The position numbers were made by a program, and so were the translations under genes. DNA of 64,000 nucleotides from Yponomeuta sedellus (taxonomy: Eukaryota > Arthropoda > Insecta > Lepidoptera > Yponomeutidae). Numbering within the stretch: the first letter of the stretch is position 1; every line of letters starts with the position of its first letter. The stretch is from NCBI GenBank assembly GCA_934045075.1, contig OW203723.1, forward strand, positions 25,199,615-25,263,614, given 5' to 3'. The notes under the pieces are model-generated. The model was not told where the DNA came from, ran no database searches, and worked only from the letters and a program-made list of their open reading frames with translations. This document shows positions 11,761-23,500 of this stretch, one piece after another.

Positions 11761-12260
11761 ATGGATGAGGCATCAGCAGCTCAACCCCTTATTATGGGAA
11801 CGCACGTCGAGAGAACACCTCAGGGGTCTCTGAGGGTTGTGGACAATGTGCTTCTCAACAGAAGCGTCTCAGGGAGTCTTCGAGTAGGTTATTTCCATGA
11901 TATTATAAGCCATTATTAGCCTTTCGACTAATACTAGTTACATTTGTATTTGGTCTTTTGGCAGACTTGGAACCCTGAATCCATCGAAGTTGGCGAGGAC
12001 CCCGTAACCTAGTTCCTCAGGAAGAAAGTGACGTACATCGTCACTTTCTTCCTGAGGAACTAGGTTACGGGGTCTTAGGTGATTTTCCACCACTTCGATG
12101 CCCTCGCCAACTTCGATGGATTCAGGGTTCCAAGTCTGCCAAAAGACCAAATACAAATGTAACTAGTATCTGATCTAATTAGTTTTGTAGTAAACATTTT
12201 TTTTCTGTTTAGCAGACCAAAGTGAAACCAAAAGGTACCGTCGTCGTGTAATAATTACCT
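11761..12260 (+). other. Coding-like exon string and large palindrome inside piggyBac
   Basis: From ATG at 11,761 a frame of 41 codons (MDEASAAQPLIMGTHVERTP at its start) runs to a possible donor before GTAGGT at 11,885. A candidate acceptor CTTTTGGCAG at about 11,965 leads into TWNPESIEVGE. That exon-like segment is one arm of a ~100-bp palindrome (about 11,930-12,030 against 12,045-12,170). The right arm, read on the - strand, is more complete and continues GIEVVENHLRPRNLVPQEES. A third exon-like piece starts near 12,213 (QSETKRYRRR). These may be 5' exons of the transposase gene or a captured host fragment. I recognise no family, and the palindrome breaks the + strand frame. Confidence 0.3.
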
Positions 12261-12518
12261 ACTGCTGTTATGAATGTATATGTAATATTTTCTCGGGGAA
12301 AATGTGGTTTTTGAAATGGCTTTACTGGTTGCAGGGGATTTTTAATCTTACTTTTTATATATTTTTTTAATTTTTTTTTTTTAATTTTAATCTTATATTT
12401 TTATATATCTCTCTCTCTCTTTTGTGCATTTAACTTTTGATGTGGCATTGGTACTAATGAAATAAAAATTACAAATTAGATAACACAATAAATGTGGCCC
12501 ATGGGGATCGCATGTTGA

Positions 12519-14266
12519 ATGAGTTATATTTTAATTTACCTTGAAGAGTTTTTCGACGCTTCTCTCGCCGAAAGCCTCGCTGTTGACTCGGGCAGTGAGG
12601 TGGATGACGACGAGGAGCTTAACATGGCAGAAATTCGAGGCATCCTTGAAGAAGGCGGAGACGATGAAGTTGGGGGAGACCCCGACGAGTTAGGAGGGTC
12701 TAACGATAACCTCATGTGGTCGGAGGATTACTCTACTTTTACGGGTACACGAGAACATTTTGAGGAGGAGCCTGGTGCCAAAATTGAGGGAACAAGTCCT
12801 TCAGGCTTGTTCACTCAATTATGGGACCAGGACCTCATGAACCTCATAGTCAAGGAAACAAGCAATTACGCGTGGGAGAGGATCGCGGCTGCTCACGAAT
12901 TTGAGACAGGAATCTCCTCTGGCTCTAGGGTACACCATTGGGTCGAGACGTCGGTGGCTGAATTGTACCGTTTGATCGCGGTCATGATATTTATGAGTAT
13001 TTGTGTGCGTGGAAGATTGGATGAGTACTGGAACACTGGCCTTGTAGGCATGCCGGACTTTCGGAGGCTCATATCCAAAAGTAGATTTCTACTATTGATG
13101 CGATTTCTGCACTTTGCAGACAATCGAGAAATCTTGACCAAGATTAAACCTTTCCTGGGCTTCTTAAACAAGAAGTTTAAAGCCGTTTACATGCCTCGCA
13201 GGGAAGTGTCCATAGACGAATCCCTCCTATTATGGAAAGGTCACCTGAGCTGGGTACAATGCATCCGTTCGAAAGCGGCACGATTTGGGATTAAAACTTA
13301 TGAATTATGCGAGGCGGTAAGCGGCTTCGTACTTAAAATATTAATGTACACCGGGAAAGACACCACCCCCTCTACAGCAATTTCTGGTTTCACGTCATCC
13401 ACAGCAAAAACGGTTTTAAAATTATTTAATGATTATTTGGGCAAAGGACATGGACAATTATTACAATTCTGTAACACTCTCAAGTTTCCTCAAATCTCAA
13501 AAAACGGACGTAGTTGGCACTTTGAACCGTCGCAGAATTGACTGATTGACTGTTGAGCTGATATCCGTCAGCTAAATGAAAAAAGAGTTACTCGAGGGGC
13601 AGTAATGTCAAGTGCTTAATTGCAGTAATTTCAGTAATGCAGTAATTTCAATGGGCCGACACTGTGATGATATTTCGGTTCTTTCTTGGAAAGACGTAAA
13701 ATTAGTTACCACAGTGTCGACCTTCCACAATGCTGATCTCGTGGAGGGTCGTCGAGCAGGCCAGACTATCATGAAGCCAGTAGTTGTGGAGGAATATAAT
13801 AAATTTATGGGCGGAGTGGATCTGAAGGATCAGAAACTATCCATGTTTTTGATGGAGAGAAAACATGGAATTAAATGGTATATGAAAGTTTTTCGTCGAC
13901 TTCTTAATATAACTATTTTGAATGCTTATATAATATATTTATCCAACGTTGGTCAGCAGAGAAAACTTACCCACAGGCAATTCCGATTTTTGCAGAGTTG
14001 TCACAGCAATTTGGCACCAAATTGCTTCGAGATCTGGCAACCCCTGTGCTCGGCTAAATAGCAACTTAGAACATTTCCCCGAGCACAGCACAATAGTGGC
14101 AGATAGAACAAACAACAAGCAAGACAGGTTCAAAAGAGGACGCTGTGCCAGATGTGCTGCTGTGCGCAAGGAGAGGAAAATGTCGAACCTAATCTGCAGT
14201 TCCGGTAAAGTTTTCCTCTGCGTTGGCCAGTGTTGGAAAGATTTCCACAGTTTAGAAAATTTATAA
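12519..14266 (+). pseudogene. piggyBac-like transposase, frameshifted
   Basis: This would cut and paste the surrounding element at TTAA. The first frame (340 codons from 12,519) has an acidic N-terminus and a PGBD-type core, including SIDESLLLWKG with the first catalytic Asp. The frame is lost near 13,455. The expected DNYY segment with the second Asp continues in the +1 frame, then a further indel region follows. A third piece at 13,612-14,061 has MGGVDLKDQ with the late catalytic Asp. The C-terminal Cys-rich finger (RCARCAAVRKERK, then C and C) lies in yet another frame at about 14,130-14,266. Catalytic residues are thus present but spread over three frames, so this is a recent pseudogene. 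Confidence 0.88.
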
Positions 14267-14384
14267 TATGTAGTAATATAAGTACATAAATATATTATTG
14301 TGTTCATTTGATTAGTTATATTTGCTTCATATTAATTTATTATATTTACTTGACACATTTGTTACTGGACTCACATATATATTG

Positions 14385-14425
14385 TACTAGCTGTCGCCTG
14401 CGACTTCGTTCGCGTGGAGGACGAT
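14385..14425 (-). mobile_element. Helitron 3' terminus
   Basis: Read on the - strand it ends GCGACAGCTAG followed by T, preceded by GCGAACGAAGTCGCAGG. CTAG before T plus a short hairpin is the usual 3' end of lepidopteran Helitrons. The 5' end was not located. Confidence 0.55.
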
Positions 14426-14708
14426 TAACATAGTAGCCTACGTAGTACTTCAGACTATAACGTGTATCCCGTTAAGATAAGAAAGATAAATCCTTCTTCA
14501 TTTATATATAAGTATATAGATAATATTAATTCCTTCTTATTATACCATATCATTCCATGTTTCCGCATCGCAGCAACATATCACTTTCTTCAACTCTTAC
14601 TCCTCTACAGCATCTTGGCAGCAAACATTTACTACGCCGTCAGTTCTGCCGGTTCACTGTCTTGGCTTCATCACGTGATCAGCCTCATTTTTCATGACAT
14701 TTTGACGC

Positions 14709-15395
14709 AATCCGCTATTTGACTCTCTTTTCAAGTAAGTCTTAAACGGTAAACAACTCTTCCATTAGACCAAAAAATATTTTAGTATATTTTTTGAGGA
14801 TCTAAAAGCAACAAAAAAATATATTTTAAAACTTTATTTTCCTAAAGAGCCAAAAACGGTCAGCCATTTTTGTCTATGGTTTGAAGTCCAAAAAATAGTA
14901 AACGAAGTTTAACATTAAAATTTCTTTTAGTGATCTCTGAGCATACTGAATAAACAACAATGAAACCATGATTTCATCGAATTTACATCAAAAATATACC
15001 AATTATCATTATTGCATTGTTCGAGAGTGAAAAAACACGTCAATATAGACCCCCGGGAAGTTGTGAATTCGTGTACCCAGTTAAATTAACATTCGAAAAA
15101 CTTGGCTCAAACTTGCCAAAAGAGACCCCGACTCTATATCAATTGAAACTCGGGTGTATTTATGTGGTCTGGCTCTGGCTGAAAGATGTTTGTTTACATA
15201 CTTTAGATGCTTTCAAGATTGCGGATAGTTTTCGCCGTTACGAATTAAACGAGGAAAAAATTTTTTACTTTGCAAATTTTGCAGCCATCCTGCATACTTA
15301 CTTAGCAAAATCAATATATTTCGGTTTGTTACGTTAAATACTTTAAGAAATATTCATTTATCGCTTCAAATTTGATACGTGTCAAATAGCGGATT
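14709..15395. mobile_element. Small TIR element inside piggyBac
   Basis: AATCCGCTATTTGAC at 14,709 has its exact complement GTCAAATAGCGGATT ending at about 15,395. The interior has one 106-codon open frame (15,017-15,337, including YPVKLTFEKLGSNLPKETPT) that I do not recognise; upstream DNA is AT-rich. It is probably a non-autonomous DNA element. Confidence 0.45.
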
Positions 15396-16554
15396 TTATA
15401 TTTTATCATTTTATAATATTTCGATGCACGCGCCTTTTGAAATTCAAAATTATAATAACAATAATTATAGAAAAGATTTTAACACGATTTCTTTCTAAAA
15501 AACAAACAATATAGAAAATAAGTATAATGTAAATAGAATATTCCTTATTGCATGTACACCAGGAATAAAAAACAATAATTACCATTATGTTAAAGTAGGT
15601 ACCTACAGTACAACTGTAAATAGGCAATACATTTTTTTTATAATTACCACTTTGTTTCATTTACAACATTACCCGAAATGACAATAATTGGTTAACCTTG
15701 TACTTATTCATAACAGCCTGTATAGAGGCATGGATCCGTGACAAGACCTATGACAGCGGAATTTATGAACGCACACATGCACAATAATGGACGTGAGGTT
15801 GTATTGAAACTATAATTTTTATTTCGGCTTTTCTCTATTTTTTAGTATTGTAACATTTATAAAACATGGCTACAAATGAAAGCTTCATCTTTCTACTCTG
15901 TGACAGCAGCATTTCGATTTATATTCTCTGTGATTTCGATAGGGCAATGACCATTGACCACTCCTGCTACATAGAAATCGAGTATGAAATGTAGGTTAAG
16001 TAAAGTGGACCTTGTCTCAGATTTTTTGCCATAAAATGATTTTATTTCATCAGCTATATTTTTTGAGTTTTATGTTAAGCAGGAATGTTATATTAGTGTA
16101 TATAACAACTTTTTAACAACCAAATCGCAGTGTTTACGTGTTGAGAGTAATGAGAAGTTCAGTTTCTTCAAAGTGAAAATGGCTGCTTTGTTTATCTCCT
16201 AAGCAGTTTTCAAATTAGATTTTCTGAATAATTTCTTTTGGTAGTACTAATAACTTTTATATTAGTGGATTGTTTTTCTATTCACCTAGCTTAGGAAATA
16301 AATATCACCAGGATTTATGTGAAACATTTATTGAAATTTCCTCATTTCTCTCGATGGGAGAATTTTCATATTGAATGCTGATTTCATAGAGCTACAAACA
16401 ATTAATAAAATTGCTAACAGAAATACTATATACCGTGAAACATAAATTATTTACCTGATATCAAAAAACATTTGCCATAAGGTCATGTATCAAAGAAATT
16501 TTCAATTAATAATTTTAGTATAATTAAATTCCGGCCGGGTCGAACTAGGAAACG

Positions 16555-16730
16555 AACTTTTCTAGTTATTCTCGGGTCTTGGATGTTATTTAAGTATTTA
16601 TTGTATTAAATCTATCGTCGAGTTAGCACCTGTAACACAAGTTATTTAGTTGTACTTAGTATAGGGCTAACGAGATCTGTGTAATATTATGATTATATTA
16701 TAATAAGAACCTATCTAACTCGCTCTCAAC
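16555..16730. repeat. SINE-like or LINE-tail segment
   Basis: Contains TCTCGGGTCTTGGATGTTAT and GCACCTGTAACACAAGTTAT followed by TTAGTATAGGGCTAACGAGA. These strings resemble the body and 3' tail of common lepidopteran short retroposons. It lies near the right end of the piggyBac element. Confidence 0.5.
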
Positions 16731-17257
16731 TGATCGAAAAATGGCGGCATACTAGCAACTTCTATAGCGCCACCTGGCAGCATACGAAAGGTTAAAAGAA
16801 GATACGATTTTCATCCACCGGTGGCGCTAGTTGCCATCGCGTAGCGCCTTTATTGCAGAATTTTAGCATCATCGTTTCTCTGTACTTCTCTAGAACATTC
16901 AAGTTCAAATTCAAGTGCAATGTAACTAGGACGGGTAGTAAGTGTCCTAAAGATGGCGCTGACACCACGCTCTCAGTGAACACCGGCGTCAATGTCAAAG
17001 GAAACGACATCGGCATTCCCAGGTCGGACAGTAGCTACGTGTTTGTGGTAAACTTTTGTTGGGCTTCAAGAAGCAGATCATCTGACGTAAACGCAAATTA
17101 GCACGTTCTCAAAAATAGTGACAAAATGATGGAATTATCGTGTTCAAGAACCTGGAAAGATATATTCATGACAATGCATTCCCTAGATAAGAAAATTTTA
17201 TATAATTTATTAAGAATATCAGCATTGTGAAGCATTTTTTTACAAAATTAGTTTTAC

Positions 17258-17428
17258 ACTATTTTTATTTTTAATGCACTAACCCGTGCTAAGGAACAAA
17301 TTTAAAAACCTATTTAGATGCCGTGAGTCGCCCATTGGCTCAATTGGTAGAGCGCTGGTACGGATAGCCAGAGGTTGCGGGTTCGAATCCCGGCATGGGT
17401 GAAATTTTTAGCCTCTAAATAGGTTTTT
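17258..17428. mobile_element. Family T element with 14-bp target duplication
   Basis: AAAATTAGTTTTAC flanks both sides (17,244-17,257 and 17,429-17,442). Tail A and part of tail B in reverse orientation are followed directly by the leader end, a complete tRNA-like cloverleaf and tail B on the + strand. This is a fold-back with its axis at the 5' side of the tRNA-like part. It lies in the UBA5-MSH5 intergenic DNA, 150 bp past the MSH5 stop. Confidence 0.87.
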
Positions 17429-17509
17429 AAAATTAGTTTTACTTAAGTAAGTTATATAATTATTGTTTTCTTATTACTTAATAAGCAAAATTTTGAATTT
17501 TACATTATA

Positions 17510-17515
17510 TTTATT
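17510..17515 (-). terminator. Probable MSH5 polyadenylation signal
   Basis: TTTATT on the + strand is AATAAA on the MSH5 strand, about 65 nt after the stop codon. Confidence 0.6.
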
Positions 17516-17578
17516 AAGAGTAAAGAGGACATATAAGATATCAATTAAATTTACTATTTAACTTTATCAAAAGCCTTT

Positions 17579-20500
17579 TCAATTGTCGTGAGCGAGGTCC
17601 GTTTTCAACATTTCCGTGAATGCCAGCAACTTTGCTGTGATTTTTTTGTTCACCGGCGGAAGAGCATTATTCTGAAAACGCAAGAAAGACATTAGACAGT
17701 GACGATTAGTTTTAATATACTTGTGTATATGCTGCTTAAAATATGAAACAATTTGAAACGGCATATGAAACATCAGGTGCCCTGTTTAATTTACTATGAC
17801 AATTTGAAACAGCCCTTTTCAGATCGACTTAAAAAAATGCACCTTTGATCGACAGACAGCGCTGACGCAAACCTTTTCTGAACGAAGAAAGGTCTGCCGA
17901 CAGCTAAAATCTAAAGAAACCATAGCGGATAGTATGCAGCGAGGGTATGGTTTCTGGCTATGTGGTCACGCTTTTATACGCTGTGTCGATGACGTTCCTT
18001 GCCGTTCTTAGACGAGGTTGCGTTTTAAAGAAGAGTCCATAATGTGGGGCCGCATTTATTATTTACAAAAAAAGACCTATATTTCAGTAATAAAGTAAAG
18101 TTTAACGAAGGTGAAAGCCATTTTTCTAAAATTATTTTAAATCAGTGGGAAAACAGCTCGCAGTGTCATGGCGTCGAATATGACGTCACGACGAGGTAAA
18201 CAAACATCATAATCACTAGTAGTCACAACAAAGCAAGGGTGATATTTAACCTAAGCCTGACGTCACGCTGTGCGATAGGTGTTTCAGTGAAAATGCGAAA
18301 GCAGTGTTATATATTTTTTTATACAGTTGCTCAAAAAGTCGCGTATTTCAGGGACGTATAGCGTGCGGGATGTGGGCTATTACACACTCGTGCTTTTGTT
18401 TTCTTTCCCAACTGTCAAAATAATGTCTTTTAAAAAGAAAAACCAACCATGAAGTTTTTACTAAAAAAAATCATAGAAGTTTTTATGAGCTACTAATTTG
18501 TTTCAATATCAGATTTAATGATTTGATTGAATGAGTTAAGTTAGGTTTAATTTCATTTCATCTCATTAAATTTCATTTTCATTTCATATCAATAAAAAAA
18601 TCTACTGAAGACTCGGCTGTATGGGCATAGTTACCTTTGCCTACTAGAATGGGTGAAGAGAAAAAATCTCTGCTTATATTTTTTTTACGGTTGGCGCCAT
18701 ATTCCAAAAAGAATTTATTTATTAAATTGCTTATTTTTTTCGCAACTGTATTAAAAATAGTCGTTCAGTACACGTGCGGAACCGTCATTGCAACTTGTTC
18801 CGACTGTCAACCCTCGTCTTCGGCTGCGCCTCGGCTCGGGTAGACATTTGTCGGAACTCTTTCCAATGACAGCCTTTCCGCACTTGTAGTGAAATATACT
18901 ATTTATTTTATTGAAAATATTGGTAGTGACTTTTTTTATAAAACTAAATCAGTGTTTTAAATCCTTTTGATACGTATTTACCCGTAATATCGTTAAATCT
19001 TTGATTATTTGATAAGTCGTCACGCCTTTTCAGATATAGGTCAGAATTCTCACCATCATAGCCTTAGCCACGACGCCCGCTCGGTTCACAATATGGCGGT
19101 CGATCCCACAGCTGGCTGCAACCTCGTGGGCGAAGCTGCTATCAGCTGAACCGTCCGTCAGACGGAACAGGAATACCGGCTCGCCATCTTGCACCATATG
19201 CTCGAATCTCTGGTCAAAGTTACAAATAAAAGTTATTAAAAAACTTTTAATTAAAAAAAAAAACCTTTCCTCATTAATTCCGCCAATAGATTTTAGTGTG
19301 AGACGAGCAACCGACGACGCGAGCTCCATCTCTGCTCACCATGATTAAACTCTGCGAATCGGAGCGAAACCTGGTCGGATTCTTCCGATATAACAACAAC
19401 CGTAAGTAGATCCGGACTAAAAGTCTACGATTTTAATCAAATTTATATTAGCGTGTGTTTAGTAGAGTCGAGTTTAGTAGGATCTGATTTTCTTGTAAAA
19501 TCAGCATGTCGTTAGGGACAATTATTTACAAAACAGACTTCTAGAAAATCAGAAGTGGGATCCAAATGGCTTAATGTGTACCGAAACAAAAAATGATAAA
19601 AGATTGCTGTATATCTTTTACAATATTTATTGTGAGTATACATGGGTTAAGTCTAATTTTGTTTTTGTTTTGGGTTTAGTCTGATAAATAAACAAATCTA
19701 AGTTTGTTTATTTATCTGCAATTTGACGAGCGGAGTTTAGTAGGATCTGATTTCTTTATGAAATCCGCATGTCGTTAGGGAACATTATTTACAAAGCAGT
19801 CTTCTAAACTGCAGGCAGATGCTGGATGCAGCAAGCTGAAGACAGGGCGCTATGGCGCTCATTAGGGGAGGGCTATGTCTAGCAGTGGACTACATAATAT
19901 AGCCTGAAGAAGAAGAACAAGAAGAAGTCTTCTATAAATCAGAAGTAGGATCCGAATAGCATAATATGTACCGAAAACAAAAATGATAAAATGGGATTAT
20001 ATATCTCAAATCTAAGTTTATTTATTTACCTGCAATTTGACGAGCGGAGTCTCGATGATAAACTCTGGTAGCTGCAGCATGTGCGTTGCTAACAGCACAT
20101 GCGGACACTGCATATCTCGGCATAAAAAACTGTAAAAATAAATATATACTAATTATACTCCCTGATACGTGTTAATTAGAGTTTGTCAATAGCAACACGT
20201 TTATCTATGACTTTTTTTAATTAAATCTACATGAAGCGGCTGTACCCAGTGAGTAGAATAATGGATTCGGAAGCGGAAGATCCAGGTTCGATTTCCAGTG
20301 CGGGTATGTCCCAATGACTTTGTTTTCTAAGTTATTAAAGTTATATTAGCAACACCACTCGCTAACGGTAAAGGAAAACAGCACAAGGAAGGGGTCTGTG
20401 GTGCAAATACTTCAGCCCTTGAAATTGCCAGTACGCGGTGTAATACTCTCTCTCTAAGAGGAGGCCAGTACCCTGCAGTGAGACAGTTATAGGCTATCTA

Positions 20501-23500
20501 TATCTATAATCAGCCCACATCATCCCACTGCTGGTCATAGGCCTCCTTTTTACTGCGCCATTCCCAAGGATGTTTTATTCTTGGCAATTCCTCACGGTCC
20601 TGTGCTGATCTGATCCATTTTTGACCCGCAACCCTCGCGATGTCGTCTGACCATCGTGTCGGTGGTCTGCCTACCAACCTTCTTCCCTCCCTTGGCCACC
20701 ATTCCGATACTGCCCTGGTCCACCAGCCGTCTTCCCTTCTAGCCAAGTGTCCCGTCTATCTCCACTTTAACTTTGTGATCCGCTCACCAACGTCTTCGAC
20801 CTTGGTTCTCCGACGAATTTCTACGTTGGGTACGCGGTCCACAAGCGATATCCCCAGAATGGCACGCTCCATCGCTCTTTGTGCAACTTTTATTTTGTGC
20901 ATATTTTGTCTTATAATATGTGCTCTGGTGTACAATAAAGAATATTCTTATCTTAGTGCTTAGTGCGAGTTTTTTAACTACTCGATCGCGTTAACGTAAA
21001 CTCATATTTCTATGGCATCGAGGAAGCGCCACCTAGCGACAAGTATGGAAATTAAAATTGCTGAGTGCGAGTTGTAATAGTTTACGTTGAGAAGTGAACA
21101 CGTTTACCAGCCAAAACACGAATAAACGCGAGTGCGAGTTGTACTGTGACAGCGTTTTGTCAGTTCGAACGGTTAACTTACTCATACTCAATGCTCGATT
21201 AACGCGGTAGTAAAGTTATTCGATTGGATCTGTCAAACTCGCACTAAGCACTCTGATCTTGGTGAGCGTCCATGTTTCCGCACCGTTAGTATGGGCAGGA
21301 CACATTGGTAGTTATAGGCTACATAAAAATATTAACATGACCGCGGCAATTTTGATATTGTTTTTACACACATAACCTGTTGAAGAGGTAACAGAGACCG
21401 CAGTTAATTACTTATTAGCAAAGTTACTAACACACCTTATAGAGACTGTAATTTACCTGTTGAGACAGCTGGCTAGTAAAGCTAGGCCGTCCACTTCGGA
21501 GGTGCCTTTGCCAAACTCGTCGATGATGATCAGGGAGTTGCTTGTAGACTCCTGCAGCGCTAGCGACATCTATGTGGAACAATTAACTTGTTTAGTTGAG
21601 GCCCCTGTAAGGCTAAGTTTTTAATTCACCGTATCTTTTGAGCCGAAAAGTTGAAAAATTCATGCTAGTGTAAAAAAACTAAAAAATATTGTCGATTATA
21701 CTATTTTTATTTTTAATGCACTAACCCGTGCTAAGGACAAATTTAAAAAACTATTTAGAGGCTAAAAATTTCACCCATGCCGGGATTCGAACCCGCAACC
21801 TCTGGCACGGATAGCCAGAGGTTGCGGGTTCGAATCCCGGCATGAAATGAAATTTTTAGCCTCTAAATAGGTTTTTAAATATTGTCGATTATTTTATATC
21901 ATGAAGGACAACAAAATTGCATATTGTAATAAATTAATTATGTACAATATGTAATTATTGTACAAAATGAATTTGGTACAATATGGCGGGCTTTATACTA
22001 GCTAGTATTTTCTTTCAGCTAATTCGGTAATGTGCAGCGGAAGGGGTGGTATCAGTTAAATATACGGGAGTGATTCATTGCAAGGTAAAAACCCTACATT
22101 TTCGTTTTTTCATGTGGCAGGTGTAATTTGACATACATAACCTCACGCATGTATCCCAGAGGGGTAGGCAGAGACCAGGGACTGCCACTTGCCACGATCC
22201 TGACAGATCACCTTCACTTCATCAACGTTCATAAGTCGTTGCATGCACGCACGCCGGTTCCGGGTACTTGACATATATACATATAGAATTTATTTATGTC
22301 ATGTAATGACGTGTAATTTGACATATATACATATACAATTTATTTATGTCATGTAATGACGTGTAATTTGACATATATACATATAGAATTTATTTATGTC
22401 ATGTAATGACGTGTAATTTGACATATATACATATACAATTTATTTATGTCATGTAATGACGTGTAATTTGACATATATACATATAGAATTTATTTATGTC
22501 ATGTAATGACGTGTAATTTGACATATATACATATACAATTTATTTATGTCATGTAATGACGTGTAATTTGACATATACAACGGTATCACTTGTTATGGTC
22601 CCAAACTATAGTGTATATTTTGTGAAACATACAGGACATGACAAACGTGGAAAAACTTTGCTGACAGAAACCATGGATCAAAGTCTAGTTTCTCGGAACG
22701 GGTGGTGCTCGGAATATATGATCAATTGATCATAATCAGAAGTGAGAAAATGAGGCCTGCAAAGGACTAAGGTGATTGACAAAGCCTATAAAATAATTAG
22801 TAAGTTAAACGGCAAGTTGTCTGGTCTGGTCACGTCTCTGCCCAGCGAACTGTTAAAAAAAGCATAAAAAATCCGAAGAATTTATTGGATTTAATCCAAT
22901 GAATAAATGATTATGATTTGATTCACTTTAAAAACAAAATGTTTATTTAATGAACGTCAAAGTTGTTAGTTTAACAATTATGTGGAGATTTCTTCTCCAC
23001 GTATTTGTAAACTAACAAAGAAAGTCCACATTTATTCTTTTGAACAGATTTTAACTTAATTAAAAACGTTTTTCAACTTAAAGTTACATTATACTAGACT
23101 TAATAGTCCCCGTAAACATTATTTTAAACGCAGAATAAGACCCTATCCACTCGCCAGACCGTCGATCTAAGACAGATGGCTGGGGACGAATATGGCCGAG
23201 AATGGGGAAGGCTCATGTACAGCAGTGGACGATTACGATTACGAAATTTAAGCTAGAGTAGGTAATAGTATTTCTAAATGATGCGCGATACTCATACATA
23301 GGTAAAACGTAATTACCTTATTTCCCGACGTTTCGGCAGCGTTACAGTTGCCGTGGTCTCGGGTAGACGTCGGGAAATAAGGTAATTACGTTTTACCGAA
23401 TAAATAATCGCGATTTGACCCGTTTAATATATAATTATGTAGAGTAGGTAACTTGTGACGTAATATTTTCCCGGGCCTATCTCCCACCTGTCTCAGGTCA

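Larger units (their letters stand above)
10763..16791 (+). mobile_element. piggyBac-type element with nested repeats
   Basis: TTAA at 10,759-10,762 precedes CCTTTCGTATGCT, and the exact complement AGCATACGAAAGG ends at 16,791 before TTAA at 16,792-16,795. These are 13-bp terminal inverted repeats at a duplicated TTAA target, the piggyBac hallmark. A second inverted pair, GTCACGGATCCATGC, lies 3 bp inside the left terminus and at about 15,731-15,745. piggyBac has such asymmetrically placed internal repeats, although here the right spacer is about 1 kb. The body holds a broken transposase (12,519-14,266), two fold-back repeats, a Helitron end and a small TIR element. At 6 kb it is roughly twice the usual length, consistent with later insertions. 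Confidence 0.82.

Noticed and set aside
15017..15337. 106-codon open frame as a gene
   Set aside because: No family resemblance, AT-rich surroundings, and it lies inside a small TIR element. It is mentioned only there.
22263..22576. CRISPR-like array
   Set aside because: There are no unique spacers; the units are contiguous 50-bp tandem copies in a eukaryotic intron.
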